This document shows positions 18,759 to 27,766 of a stretch of 64,000 nucleotides of DNA, in pieces (the first letter of the stretch is position 1; every line of letters begins with the position of its first letter). The notes beneath the pieces were generated by a model. It was given only the letters and a program-made list of their open reading frames with translations. It made no database searches and had not been told where the DNA came from. The position numbers were made by a program, and so were the translations under genes. This DNA comes from Virgibacillus siamensis (GTDB lineage Bacteria; Bacillota; Bacilli; Bacillales; Amphibacillaceae): positions 2,356,001 to 2,420,000 of the forward strand of contig NZ_FUIH01000007.1 of the NCBI RefSeq assembly GCF_900162695.1. The letters run 5' to 3'.

Positions 18759-19763
18759 CTACCACTTGAGAGAGACTGCTTCACCAAGTTTAATAGATTC
18801 ATAACATGCATCAATCACGCGCATGTTGTTGATTGTATTTTCCAGATCATGATACAGTTCCTTTTTCCCTTCCAATATCGCCTGTGATAAATGCTCCACT
18901 TCCATACGGTACTGGTCATTATTCAACGTTTCTGTTCTTTCTTCATTCGCTTTTTTAACAATAACCAATCCATCGCCGCCGTGGTTATCCGGACGATACG
19001 CCCGTGGAACAATAATTCTGCCTTTCGTTCCAACCACTTCATATTCAGACCGGAAAGTCATATTAAAGCTGGAATCAAACACGGCACGGACTCCATTTGA
19101 AAATTCCAGACACCCGACCGCATCCGTTTCGACATTATAAGCCGGATCCACTGTCCCCTGAACGGATACTTTTTCCGGTTCATCCCGAAGAATATTCCGT
19201 ATGGAGTGTATCGCGTAGCAGCCGATATCGTAAATACTGCCGCCGCCTTTTTCACTGCTCATCCGGATATTGTTATCCTTCTCGGCAAGGTAAAAGGAAA
19301 AGGCAGCACGCATCAACTGAACATTGCCAATTTCACCGGAATCAATAATCTCCTTTACCCGCTCATGCTGCGGATGGAAATGATACATGAATGCCTCCAT
19401 AAACAGAACACCATGTTCCTCACAAACCTTTTTCATCTCAAGCACATCGTCAGCATTGATGGATGCCGGTTTCTCACATAAAATATGCTTGCCTTTTTTG
19501 GCAGCTTCCATCACCCATTCTTTATGCAAATGGTTTGGAAGCGGGATATAGACCGCATCAATATTTGGATCCTCCAGCAATTTTTCATAACTGTCATATG
19601 TGTTTGGAATATTAAATTTCTCCGCAACCGCTTCAGCCTTCCTCACATCACTTCCACTCGCAATCGCCAGCACTTCAGCATGATCAGCCCTTGCAAAAGC
19701 AGGCAGCAGAGCTTTCTGCGCAATGCCTGCTGTACTCAAAACTCCCCAACGCACCCTCGTCAT
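18759..19763 (-). CDS. Gfo/Idh/MocA-family oxidoreductase
   Basis: A 334-aa NAD(P)-dependent dehydrogenase. The N-terminal Rossmann domain starts VRWGVLSTAGIAQKALLPAF; the signature CEKPAS with catalytic Lys is at about 95. The C-terminal domain has GGGSIYDIGCYAIHSIR, typical of the subgroup that includes trans-dihydrodiol/glucose-fructose type enzymes. The start at 19763 follows GGAGGAG. It is separated from the upstream PTS operon by a terminator, so it may have its own promoter. Sugar or cyclitol oxidation is expected; the substrate is unknown. Confidence 0.88.
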   Translation of the reverse strand: MTRVRWGVLSTAGIAQKALLPAFARADHAEVLAIASGSDVRKAEAVAEKFNIPNTYDSYEKLLEDPNIDAVYIPLPNHLHKEWVMEAAKKGKHILCEKPASINADDVLEMKKVCEEHGVLFMEAFMYHFHPQHERVKEIIDSGEIGNVQLMRAAFSFYLAEKDNNIRMSSEKGGGSIYDIGCYAIHSIRNILRDEPEKVSVQGTVDPAYNVETDAVGCLEFSNGVRAVFDSSFNMTFRSEYEVVGTKGRIIVPRAYRPDNHGGDGLVIVKKANEERTETLNNDQYRMEVEHLSQAILEGKKELYHDLENTINNMRVIDACYESIKLGEAVSLKW

Positions 19764-19804
19764 AAAATCTCCTCCAATTTTAAAATTATCATTCTCGCTA
19801 TAAT

Positions 19805-19839
19805 AGAAAAACCTATACAAGAAATTCTTGCATAGGTTT
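19805..19839 (-). terminator. Terminator of the PTS operon
   Basis: A long stem (AAACCTAT-CAAGAA with TTCTTG-ATAGGTTT, one mismatch) is followed on the minus strand by TTTTTC. It lies about 100 bp after the IIA gene. Confidence 0.75.
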
Positions 19840-19931
19840 CACACGTAATCAACACTTTAAAACAAACCGACGCATTCCGACAAAATTCTTATGGAGCCTG
19901 TCGAATAAGCTTCGGATGAACCGTGGACTTT

Positions 19932-20234
19932 TTATAGACGCTGGTACAGGTCAATGAATTCTTTGGCGAGGTCTTTAAAGGTTGTTGCAGTCATTAGGTG
20001 ATCTTGTGCGTGGACCAGCAATAATGATAGCTCTGTTTTTTCACCGCGTGCTTCTTTTTGTATTAAACCGGTCTGTTTTCCATGTGCTTCCAACAATTCC
20101 TGTTCAGCTTTTTCCAGTAAATCTCTTGCCTCTTCCATTTCATTTGCTTTTGCGTGCTGAATAGCTTCCATGGCATTGCTTTTTGCATCGCCGCTGTGCA
20201 TAATAATTCCCATAATCACCTGTTCCATTTCCAT
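19932..20234 (-). CDS. PTS lactose/cellobiose-family IIA component
   Basis: A 100-aa all-helical IIA protein. The phosphorylated His is expected at position 75 in VHAQDHLM, the signature of the Lac-family IIA. It receives phosphate from HPr and passes it to the IIB protein. It is the last gene of the GH4-IIB-IIC-IIA operon; a good AGGAGG precedes the ATG. The nearby ChbG-type deacetylase suggests chitobiose as substrate in preference to cellobiose. Confidence 0.95.
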   Translation of the reverse strand: MEMEQVIMGIIMHSGDAKSNAMEAIQHAKANEMEEARDLLEKAEQELLEAHGKQTGLIQKEARGEKTELSLLLVHAQDHLMTATTFKDLAKEFIDLYQRL

Positions 20235-20252
20235 CCTAGTTCTCCTCCTGTA

Positions 20253-21557
20253 TCACGCTGATTCTGAATTTGCATCCGAATTCGTTGTGTTTTGTTTTTG
20301 AAAATAGTTCTTTGCTGCAATTTTTACAAATGGCACATACATTACGACAGCAATTGCAAAGTTAACGGCAGCAAGCATCGCACCGCGCCAGGAACCTGTT
20401 GCCAAAAATCCACCAATGACAGGCGGCGTTGTCCACGGAATAAACGCAACCGTCTTCGGCACAAGTCCAATTGAAATAACAATATAACTGAATGTAGTCA
20501 AAACAACAGGTGTTAAAATAAATGGAATAAATAAAATTGGGTTCAATACAACCGGAAATCCAAACAAAATCGGTTCATTTATGTTAAACAATCCCGGTGC
20601 CACAGATAACTTCGAAACCTGGTAATAGTGTTTATGACTCCTTGCAGCAATAAATACTGCTGTAATCAGGGCAAGTGTCGCCCCCGTTCCGCCCAGATAC
20701 ATAAACGCATCGAAAAACGGTTTAGTCACGATATACGGAATCGCCTCACCTGTCTTAAATGCCTCCGCATTTGCCTCAATTGCCGGTAAATAAACCGCCT
20801 GCATGATCGGTTCCATCATGTTCGATCCATGCAGCCCAAAGAACCACAAGATATGAATTAATAATGCAATCAGAATAGCGGCAAATAGTGTATTGGACAA
20901 ATGCGATATTGGTGCCTGAATAAGTTCGTAAAACCATTGATGAATATCCGGAATATCAATTGCCAATAAAATCACTTCAACAAGTGCGAATACGGACAGT
21001 GTTATCATCGATGGAAAAAGAGAGGAAAACGATTTGGAAACTGCCGGCGGTACCCCTTCAGGCATATTGATCTGCAATCGTTTATTCCCCAGCAGACGTA
21101 TGAAAATTTCCGTAGATACAAGTGCTGTAATAATTGCGATAAACAATCCTTGTGCCCCTGCCCAAATAATCGGCAGTCCGGCACCCTCGGCAATTGGCTG
21201 CATAATGATGACAAGCGATGCCACCGATACAATCCCGGACGACAGCGCATCCTTATCATATGACCTGGCCAGCTGATAGGCTATTGTAAACGCCACCAAA
21301 ATTGATATGACTTGAAATGTGCCTTCCCATAAATTCCCGCCAAATTTCTTCCAAATATCTCCCCCAAATATGGAAGTCAGGAAATCCTGATACGGTGCAA
21401 TCGGCAAATTATTAATCAGGACCGCCATCGATCCTAAAATCATTAAAGGCATTATTGTTACAAAACCATCACGGATTGCAACAAGATGCCGTTGTGAACC
21501 AATTCTGGATGCAACAGGTACAAAATGTCTTTCCATAAACTCAATAAATCTGTTCAT
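20253..21557 (-). CDS. PTS cellobiose/chitobiose-family IIC permease
   Basis: A 434-aa membrane permease of the Lac-family IIC with about ten hydrophobic segments. It begins MNRFIEFMERHFVPVASRIG, as is typical. The GITN-type substrate region appears as NINEPILFGFPVVLNPILFIP near 310-330. A start at 21557 is preferred (GGCGGGTG upstream) to the in-frame GTG at 21566. It transports the sugar while the IIB protein phosphorylates it. Confidence 0.95.
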   Translation of the reverse strand: MNRFIEFMERHFVPVASRIGSQRHLVAIRDGFVTIMPLMILGSMAVLINNLPIAPYQDFLTSIFGGDIWKKFGGNLWEGTFQVISILVAFTIAYQLARSYDKDALSSGIVSVASLVIIMQPIAEGAGLPIIWAGAQGLFIAIITALVSTEIFIRLLGNKRLQINMPEGVPPAVSKSFSSLFPSMITLSVFALVEVILLAIDIPDIHQWFYELIQAPISHLSNTLFAAILIALLIHILWFFGLHGSNMMEPIMQAVYLPAIEANAEAFKTGEAIPYIVTKPFFDAFMYLGGTGATLALITAVFIAARSHKHYYQVSKLSVAPGLFNINEPILFGFPVVLNPILFIPFILTPVVLTTFSYIVISIGLVPKTVAFIPWTTPPVIGGFLATGSWRGAMLAAVNFAIAVVMYVPFVKIAAKNYFQKQNTTNSDANSESA

Positions 21558-21572
21558 CTCATACACCCGCCT

Positions 21573-21884
21573 CTACTTATTTGATAGTGTTTCCAACGCC
21601 TTCTCCAGTACTTTACCGCCATGAAGCATACCGTAGTCAACACTTTCAATCACCTGAACCGGCACATTGTAACCAGCAAGCCGCTTTTCCAATTTTCCTT
21701 TTAAAAAACGTACTTGCGGTCCAAGCAGCAAAATATCAATCGAATCAAAGTGATTGCTTGCCTCTGCTTCGGATACAGCAAAAATTTTAATTTCCTCTCC
21801 CTTTTCTGCAGCTGCTTTCTCCATTTTGGTTACGAGTAAACTTGTTGACATACCCGCTGAGCAAACCAACATAATATTTTTCAT
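21573..21884 (-). CDS. PTS lactose/cellobiose-family IIB component
   Basis: A 103-aa IIB protein with the phosphocysteine Cys8 in MLVCSAGMSTSLL. A start at 21884 fits the family length (about 100 aa) and has AAGGGG upstream; longer in-frame starts would run far into the GH4 gene. It sits one base after the GH4 stop and 15 bases before the IIC gene. Confidence 0.95.
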   Translation of the reverse strand: MKNIMLVCSAGMSTSLLVTKMEKAAAEKGEEIKIFAVSEAEASNHFDSIDILLLGPQVRFLKGKLEKRLAGYNVPVQVIESVDYGMLHGGKVLEKALETLSNK

Positions 21885-21885
21885 C

Positions 21886-23220
21886 TTATTCGACCCCTTC
21901 CTTAACATTTTTCTGATTAAATTGCGGTAAATGATCCTGATGCGCTTCCAGCAGTTCATCGAGCAAAACTTTACTGTCCCTCTCATCTGCAACTAATGGA
22001 TTCATAACCATTGCGGCATAGGCATCATGGTAACTTCCGGTGACACCCGCCTGGATTACCAATTCCTCAAAGCTTTTCATTTGACTGATGATTCCACGTA
22101 TCATATATGGCAACGGCCCTGAAGCAATCGGCCGCGGACCGTGCTTCGTAATCACACTGTTGACCTCAATGACACATTCATCCGGTAAATCCGGCAGTGC
22201 CCCTTGATTGAGCGTATTCACCGTCTGTACATCTTCCCTGTCATTATAGATGGAATCCATTAAACTGCAGGCTACATCACTGTAATAAGCACCCCCTCTT
22301 TCCTCTAGTTCTTTCGGTTTCTCTGTTAATTCCGGATTTTTATATAAATCAAATAAAGCCTTCTCCAGCTTCTTCACTACCTCCGCCCGGGTTCCATTTT
22401 CCCGAAAAGCGGTTAAATCTTTTACCAGTACATCTTTTGTCTGGAAGTAATATTGATGGTAAGGATTTGGCAGTAATTCAACCGACTCGATAAATGTCTT
22501 GGACCACCCAAGGCTGACAATATTGGCAGGCGAATAATCAATTTTTTCTTCGGCCAAATTATGCAGCACTTCCGCAGTCCGATCAATCCCTTTCACAAAC
22601 ACCTTTTTTCCGAATACAAAATGATTCATGCCCAAAAACTCAATCTTGACATCATCAGGCGGTACATTCAGAATTTCAGCAGTGGAATGCCGCATATTGA
22701 ACGGAATATTACAGACGCCGATTACCCGTCTATGCGGTGAATGCTTCAGCAGCGCCTCCGTAATAATTCCGGCCGGGTTGGTAAAGTTGATAATCCATGC
22801 ATCCGGACAAACTTCATGCACATCTGCGGCAATATCAAGTAATACAGGTATTGTCCGGAACGCCTTGAAAATTCCTCCCGCACCATTAGTTTCCTGACCG
22901 ATATAGCCATGACTGAGCGGAATCCGTTCATCTTTCTCCCGTGCTGCCAATCCACCAACCCGAATTTGGGTGGAAACAAAGTCAGCCCCCTGCAATGCTT
23001 TTTTCCGGTCAAGTGTGCATGAAAGATTAATAGGTTTTCCTGACTTTTCAATCATCCGTTCGGCCAATCTGCCGACAATGTCCAGCTTTTCTTTTCCCGG
23101 CTCAATATCGACAAGGACAACATCTGTTACCGGAAATGAATCATGCCGTTTAATAATACCTTCCATTATTTCTGGCGTATAACTGGACCCTCCACCAATA
23201 ATAACCACCTTCAATGACAT
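21886..23220 (-). CDS. GH4 6-phospho-beta-glucosidase-type hydrolase
   Basis: A 444-aa NAD- and metal-dependent hydrolase. The dinucleotide motif IIGGGSSYTPE is at ~7-17; metal-site residues are Cys170 (GVCNIPFNMRH) and the His in GMNHFVF (~200). NFTNPAG is conserved as in LicH/CelF/ChbF. It hydrolyses the phosphorylated disaccharide delivered by the PTS. It is the first gene of the operon, preceded by AAAGGAG. A chitobiose-6-phosphate role is inferred from the divergent deacetylase gene. Confidence 0.94.
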   Translation of the reverse strand: MSLKVVIIGGGSSYTPEIMEGIIKRHDSFPVTDVVLVDIEPGKEKLDIVGRLAERMIEKSGKPINLSCTLDRKKALQGADFVSTQIRVGGLAAREKDERIPLSHGYIGQETNGAGGIFKAFRTIPVLLDIAADVHEVCPDAWIINFTNPAGIITEALLKHSPHRRVIGVCNIPFNMRHSTAEILNVPPDDVKIEFLGMNHFVFGKKVFVKGIDRTAEVLHNLAEEKIDYSPANIVSLGWSKTFIESVELLPNPYHQYYFQTKDVLVKDLTAFRENGTRAEVVKKLEKALFDLYKNPELTEKPKELEERGGAYYSDVACSLMDSIYNDREDVQTVNTLNQGALPDLPDECVIEVNSVITKHGPRPIASGPLPYMIRGIISQMKSFEELVIQAGVTGSYHDAYAAMVMNPLVADERDSKVLLDELLEAHQDHLPQFNQKNVKEGVE

Positions 23221-23241
23221 ATTGGTTCCATCTCCTTTACG

Positions 23242-23255
23242 CTAAAACGCTTTCA
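23242..23255 (-). promoter_or_regulatory. cre box downstream of PTS promoter
   Basis: On the minus strand TGAAAGCGTTTTAG matches the cre core TGNAANCGNW. It lies about 15-25 bp after the predicted transcription start, fitting CcpA road-block repression. Confidence 0.6.
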
Positions 23256-23273
23256 AAATTATCTTACTATTAC

Positions 23274-23302
23274 ACTAAAAATGTACCATACAAATAAGTC
23301 AA
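23274..23302 (-). promoter_or_regulatory. Promoter of PTS operon
   Basis: On the minus strand TTGACT (23302-23297), a 17-bp spacer and TTTAGT (23279-23274). It lies between the cre box and the direct-repeat operator candidate. Confidence 0.55.
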
Positions 23303-23320
23303 TGTCCAGACAATATTTAA

Positions 23321-23355
23321 ATTTGTTATTACAAATATAATTCATTTGTTATTAC
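23321..23355. promoter_or_regulatory. Candidate GntR operator: direct repeat ATTTGTTATTAC
   Basis: The 12-mer ATTTGTTATTAC occurs exactly at 23321-23332 and 23344-23355, a 23-bp spacing. The second copy contains the -35 of the GntR gene and the first lies close to the PTS -35, so one regulator could control both divergent units. Confidence 0.55.
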
Positions 23356-23374
23356 CTTGATAATATTGTAAAAT
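23346..23374 (+). promoter_or_regulatory. Promoter of gntR-chbG unit
   Basis: TTGTTA (23346-23351), 17 bp, TAAAAT (23369-23374). The -35 lies in the second operator repeat, suggesting autoregulation. Confidence 0.6.
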
Positions 23375-23403
23375 TTATAATATACAAATTGAAGGAGTAC
23401 GTC

Positions 23404-24138
23404 ATGGATAAAAAACAAGCATTACACGCCTATATCAAAGAGGAACTGCTTAAGAGGATTAAGTCCGGAGAATACAAAGTCGGCGAGAAAATCCCAACCG
23501 AACATGAACTATGCCAGACATTCAATACAAGCCGGACCACTATCCGTACTGCGTTAAACCAGCTGACGCTTGAGGGATATCTAACAAGACAGCAAGGAAG
23601 CGGCACATTTGTAGCTGACAAAAAGGTAAAACAAACCCTTTCCAATACCGTTCACCGATACAGTGACCAGGTAAAGGTCCAAGGAAAGAAACCCGAAATT
23701 TCATTACTCAGCATATCAGTTATTCCGGCTGACGATGTGCTGCAAGAAACACTTCCTGTCCATACAAATGACCCCATACAGCGCATTGAACGGGTCCGGA
23801 AAGCAAATGATGAACCGACACAATATGAAATTTCCTTTATTCCTTGGAGCATCGCCCCAGGAATTACACAACACCATGCCGAGACATCTCTGTATCGAAC
23901 ATTAAAGGAAACGTTTCATATTCACGTTGCCAAAACAACTGAACACATTGAAATCACGCTTGCCGACGAAAGGCTAAGCACCCATTTGAAATGCGAACCG
24001 GGTCTGCCATGTTTTTATATTGAAACAGTTGCTGAGGATTCGACTGGCAAAAAAGTCGAATATTCCCGGTCTTATTTTCGGGGAGACAAAACCAATTTTA
24101 TGATTGAGCGTAACTACCCACACCGGGAGGAAGAGTAA
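23404..24138 (+). CDS. GntR-family (HutC/UTRA) transcriptional regulator
   Basis: A 244-aa regulator: winged helix at ~8-70 (PTEHELCQTFNTSRTTIRTALNQL, ending RQQGSGTFV) and a UTRA ligand-binding domain at ~90-235, as in regulators responding to sugar phosphates or N-acetylglucosamine derivatives. An ATG at 23404, with GAAGGAG upstream, is preferred to an in-frame TTG at 23389. Its stop overlaps the next start (ATGA-type overlap). It lies divergent from the PTS operon, which it probably represses until the phosphorylated disaccharide appears. Confidence 0.92.
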   Translation: MDKKQALHAYIKEELLKRIKSGEYKVGEKIPTEHELCQTFNTSRTTIRTALNQLTLEGYLTRQQGSGTFVADKKVKQTLSNTVHRYSDQVKVQGKKPEISLLSISVIPADDVLQETLPVHTNDPIQRIERVRKANDEPTQYEISFIPWSIAPGITQHHAETSLYRTLKETFHIHVAKTTEHIEITLADERLSTHLKCEPGLPCFYIETVAEDSTGKKVEYSRSYFRGDKTNFMIERNYPHREEE

Positions 24139-24848
24139 TGAAGGTACTGTTTAATGCCGATGATTTCGGTTTAACAAAGGGAATAACTGATGGAATCATC
24201 AAAGCACATCTTGATGGTGCAGTGAACTCAACGACTATGATGATGAATGGAAATGCTGTTAATTATGCCGTTCAACAGGCAAAAAAGACTCCCACATTAA
24301 AAACTGGAATTCACCTTGTCTTAACTTGGGGAAAGCCAATCAGCGCATCTGTCCCCGGGTTAATCGCAAATGATGGTAATTTTAAATACAATAATACATT
24401 TGCAGACATGGAGCCGCCGAACCCGCCCGAAGTGGAAAAAGAGTGGCGGGCACAAATTGAAGCTTTTTTAAAAACCGGACTGACACTCCACCACATTGAC
24501 AGTCATCACCATGTACATGGATGGCTTCCTTTAAAAGAAACTATCCGGAAGCTCGCAACTGAATATGGTGTGCCAGTACGCTATACAGATACCCTCCAGG
24601 ATGACCCGGATTTGCTATTGACTGAAAAACTATGGCTGGAATTTTATGGGGCAGGAGTGAATGACCAGATATTTGAAGATCTGAAGTATTTGGAGGCGAA
24701 ATCAGTAGAAGTTATGACACATCCAGCTTTTTTGGATGAAGAATTAATGTCAGTAAGTTCCTATCATCAAAAGCGAAAAGAGGAACTGGATATATTATGC
24801 AGCTTAAATATACCGGATTGGGTTGAGAGGCATGATGGACTTAAATAG
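24138..24848 (+). CDS. chbG: ChbG/YdjC-type carbohydrate deacetylase
   Basis: A 236-aa protein of the YdjC family. NADDFGLT (~6-13) gives metal-binding Asp residues and IDSHHHVHG (~120-128) the His ligands. In E. coli the homologue removes an acetyl group from diacetylchitobiose-6-phosphate so that the product can be processed and sensed. Translational coupling to the GntR gene and the divergent PTS/GH4 operon support the same role here. Substrate remains inference. Confidence 0.88.
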   Translation: MKVLFNADDFGLTKGITDGIIKAHLDGAVNSTTMMMNGNAVNYAVQQAKKTPTLKTGIHLVLTWGKPISASVPGLIANDGNFKYNNTFADMEPPNPPEVEKEWRAQIEAFLKTGLTLHHIDSHHHVHGWLPLKETIRKLATEYGVPVRYTDTLQDDPDLLLTEKLWLEFYGAGVNDQIFEDLKYLEAKSVEVMTHPAFLDEELMSVSSYHQKRKEELDILCSLNIPDWVERHDGLK

Positions 24849-24880
24849 AAGAGGGCGCCACTTAGGCACCCTCTTCTATT
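24847..24880 (+). terminator. Terminator after chbG
   Basis: A 13-bp stem (AGAAGAGGG-CC and GG-CCCTCTTCT, one G-T pair) with a short loop, followed by a T-containing stretch. It lies between convergent genes and may also serve the minus-strand operon. Confidence 0.7.
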
Positions 24881-24921
24881 ATGGCTTCATCACAAATCAC
24901 AATCGCAGCTCTTCATTGTAC

Positions 24922-26199
24922 TTATTTTTTACATAACTTAGATGCTGCATTGTATAAAATTTCAACAGCTGGTAAAAGTGTCTCTTCGTTAATATCAAAT
25001 TTTTCATTATGATGACCCGCAGCTAAGTCTGTCCCAAATATACAGTATGTTCCGTAACCACCCTGCCTTTGAACAGCATCAATAAAAAATGTTGCGTCTT
25101 CCGATCCCGCACTTTCATTACTTTCAAGAGCTCCTGTCAGACCAGCATTCACTGTGCTTTCATGAACAACGGCAGCAAGTTCATTTGAACATGTACAGCT
25201 AATCCCTTCTCCGACAAGTTCCATATCATAATCCACCCCATACATTGCTGCTGCTCCAGACACAATGGACTTTGCCTGTTGTTTTACAAAGTCGTTGATT
25301 TCGGAAGTCTCTCCACGGGTTTCCACTTTTAATGCTGCTTTATCCGGAATAACGTTCCTTCCGCTTCCTGCATGCATCTCTCCAACATTAACCCTGCTTA
25401 CACCTTTGGAGTGACGAGGAATGGCACTAAGGTTAAGAGCAATGTTGGCTGCTGCTAGTAAAGCGTTTTTCCCCTGTTCCGGATTTCCGCCGGCATGTGA
25501 TGCAACACCTGTAAACGAAACGTCCAGCTTGGATGTCGCCAAAAAACCATTATTTGCAGCCACCACATGCATATATGGAACCCCAGTACCAATATGTGAT
25601 GCAATTAAATAATCAACATCAGATACAACACCCGCCTCAACCATTGACCTGGCACCACGCGTTCCCTCTTCCGCCGGTTGAAATATTAATTTAAATTTCC
25701 CCTGTAATGATTCTTGGTTTTCCGCGAGCAGTGCAGCCAGCCCAAGTCCTATTGATGTATGGGCATCATGACCGCAAGCATGCATATTATCATTTACGGA
25801 ACGGAACCCTTTTTGCAAAGGGATATGGTTTTCACTAGTCGATTCATAAATCGGAAGGGCATCCATATCAACCCGAAAAGCAACAGTGGGACCGTTTTTT
25901 CCGGTATCCAATGTAGCCACGATTCCGGTATAACCCTCCGAAAAATAGTCCAGGTAATTTGTATTTGCACCATTCTCTTTTGCCCATGCCAGATGTTTTT
26001 TTGTTTCCTCTTCATTCGGCTTACCCATGCAATGATCTGCAGACATAACTTCTTTTCCCATTTTCAATTCAAGTCCATAGCTTTCCAAAATTCCCGCCGC
26101 AATTGATGCAGTACGCATTTCCAAAAAACCGGTTTCCGGGTATTGGTGAAAATCTCTTCTCCACTCGATTATTTTTTTCGCTAATGTATCGTTTTGCAT
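24922..26199 (-). CDS. M20-family amidohydrolase, AbgA-like
   Basis: A 425-aa metallo-amidohydrolase. It has DFHQYPETGFLE near the N-terminus, the metal motif MHACGHDAH (~130-138), FQPAEEGTRGA (~170-180) and a C-terminal SEDATFF region. The insert around residues 45-95 (AKENGANTNYLDYFSEGYTGIVATL in outline) is typical of the AbgA subgroup. AbgA and AbgB together hydrolyse p-aminobenzoyl-glutamate in E. coli. Here it closes an operon AbgB-AbgT-AbgA. The substrate may be a different acyl-amino acid. Confidence 0.88.
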   Translation of the reverse strand: MQNDTLAKKIIEWRRDFHQYPETGFLEMRTASIAAGILESYGLELKMGKEVMSADHCMGKPNEEETKKHLAWAKENGANTNYLDYFSEGYTGIVATLDTGKNGPTVAFRVDMDALPIYESTSENHIPLQKGFRSVNDNMHACGHDAHTSIGLGLAALLAENQESLQGKFKLIFQPAEEGTRGARSMVEAGVVSDVDYLIASHIGTGVPYMHVVAANNGFLATSKLDVSFTGVASHAGGNPEQGKNALLAAANIALNLSAIPRHSKGVSRVNVGEMHAGSGRNVIPDKAALKVETRGETSEINDFVKQQAKSIVSGAAAMYGVDYDMELVGEGISCTCSNELAAVVHESTVNAGLTGALESNESAGSEDATFFIDAVQRQGGYGTYCIFGTDLAAGHHNEKFDINEETLLPAVEILYNAASKLCKK

Positions 26200-26226
26200 G
26201 ATATTTTCCTCCTGATAAATGATTAC

Positions 26227-27738
26227 CTACATATACGTATGGACACCAGGTCCATAAGGCAGACCTGTGAAGTAAAAGATTAGCAGCAAGACAATCCATG
26301 AAAGCAGGAATGTTATGGAATATGGCAGCATTAGTGAAATATAGCTTCCTATATTCGTATTCTTATCATACTTGCGCATAAACGCAAGAATAATAACCAT
26401 GTAAGGAAACAATGGTGTTACAATGTTCATCGATGAATCGGCAATACGATAGGCAACTTGCGTAAATGCAGGATCATACCCCAACTGCATAAACATTGGG
26501 ACAAATATTGGTGCCTCGATTGCCCACTTTGCTGAACCGGATGTAATTAAAAAGTTCATTAAACCGGTAAAAATGACATAGCCGATGATTAATCCAATAC
26601 CCGTAAACTCAATATCTTTCAGAAACTCTGCACCATTAACAGCTACCCATGTACCTAAATTGGACCAATTAAAAAAGGCGATGAACTGTGCGATAGCAAA
26701 TACGAGTACAATATAGTTAGCCATATCTTTCATAGATTCTGCCATATAATCACTGACATCTTTACTCGTTTTAATCTTCTTAACCGTTATACCAAAAGTG
26801 ACCCCAATAATAATAAAGAATACAAAGATGATTGGGACAATTCCTTCCAGCAATGGAGATGGCACGATTCCACCTTCATCATTTCGTAATGGACTATTCG
26901 GTAAAAATACAGTAATGGCAATAATTGCAATATATACTAATCCCGCAATCAATGCATTGATAAAACCTTTTTTCGCATTCGGAAGTTCCTCACTGTCTTC
27001 CGCCTCCACTTCATCCCCTTCATATTTGCCTAACCGTGGTTCGATAAATTTAGTAGTTACAATCCCGCCAACAATCGTTAGCATAAAAACAGATACAATA
27101 TTGAAATACCAGTTATCTACTGGGGTTACAGTTGCAGAATCACTAATTAATTGGGCAGCCTCCGTTGATATTCCGGCCAACAAAGCATCCGTTCCCGCGA
27201 TAAATAGGTTTGCTGTAAAACCGGCACCAGCCCCAGCGAAACCGGCAGCCAGACCCGCCAATGGATGTCTTCCTACTTTATAGAAAACCAAAGCACCCAA
27301 AGGAGGGATTAACACAACTGCAGCGTCGGATGCAAGATTACCCATTATACCCACAAATACTACGGTATACGTCAGTAAGAATGGCGGTGATTTTAAAATG
27401 GTTTTTCGAATGGCATAATCCAATAGTCCAACTTTTTCAGCTAATCCAATCCCCAACATCATGACCAATACAAGTCCTAAAGGAGCAAAGCCGGTGAAAT
27501 TCTCCAACATCGATGTAAGAATAAATTGCAATCCATCACCAGAGAGCAGATTCTTAATCGGTACTTCTTCCCCGCTCCCCGGATGAACAACAGAAGCTCC
27601 AGTAAGGTTGAGCAAATAAGATACAATAACCATTAAAAATGCCAAACCGATAAACAACACAAATGGATCAGGTAATTTATTTCCAACACGTTCTACAATG
27701 TCTAAAAATCTTTGAAACAGGCCTTTTTTGTTTTTCAT
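26227..27738 (-). CDS. abgT: AbgT-family transporter
   Basis: A 503-aa membrane protein with about 11-13 hydrophobic segments. Family signatures include FTANLFIAGTDALLAGIS, LITSGSAKWAIEAPIFVPMF and IADSSMNIVTPLFPYMVI. Family members import p-aminobenzoyl-glutamate or export antimetabolites such as sulfonamides. The flanking M20 hydrolase genes favour import followed by hydrolysis. A start at 27738 follows GTGAGGGA; an in-frame GTG at 27750 is less likely. Confidence 0.93.
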   Translation of the reverse strand: MKNKKGLFQRFLDIVERVGNKLPDPFVLFIGLAFLMVIVSYLLNLTGASVVHPGSGEEVPIKNLLSGDGLQFILTSMLENFTGFAPLGLVLVMMLGIGLAEKVGLLDYAIRKTILKSPPFLLTYTVVFVGIMGNLASDAAVVLIPPLGALVFYKVGRHPLAGLAAGFAGAGAGFTANLFIAGTDALLAGISTEAAQLISDSATVTPVDNWYFNIVSVFMLTIVGGIVTTKFIEPRLGKYEGDEVEAEDSEELPNAKKGFINALIAGLVYIAIIAITVFLPNSPLRNDEGGIVPSPLLEGIVPIIFVFFIIIGVTFGITVKKIKTSKDVSDYMAESMKDMANYIVLVFAIAQFIAFFNWSNLGTWVAVNGAEFLKDIEFTGIGLIIGYVIFTGLMNFLITSGSAKWAIEAPIFVPMFMQLGYDPAFTQVAYRIADSSMNIVTPLFPYMVIILAFMRKYDKNTNIGSYISLMLPYSITFLLSWIVLLLIFYFTGLPYGPGVHTYM

Positions 27739-27766
27739 CAAATCCCTCACTTATGAAAATAGATTG

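Noticed and set aside
18759..19763. Inositol dehydrogenase (iolG) naming
   Set aside because: Only general Gfo/Idh/MocA features are visible and no other iol genes are nearby.
20253..24848. Plain cellobiose PTS operon
   Set aside because: The coupled ChbG-type deacetylase makes chitobiose more likely, though cellobiose is not excluded.
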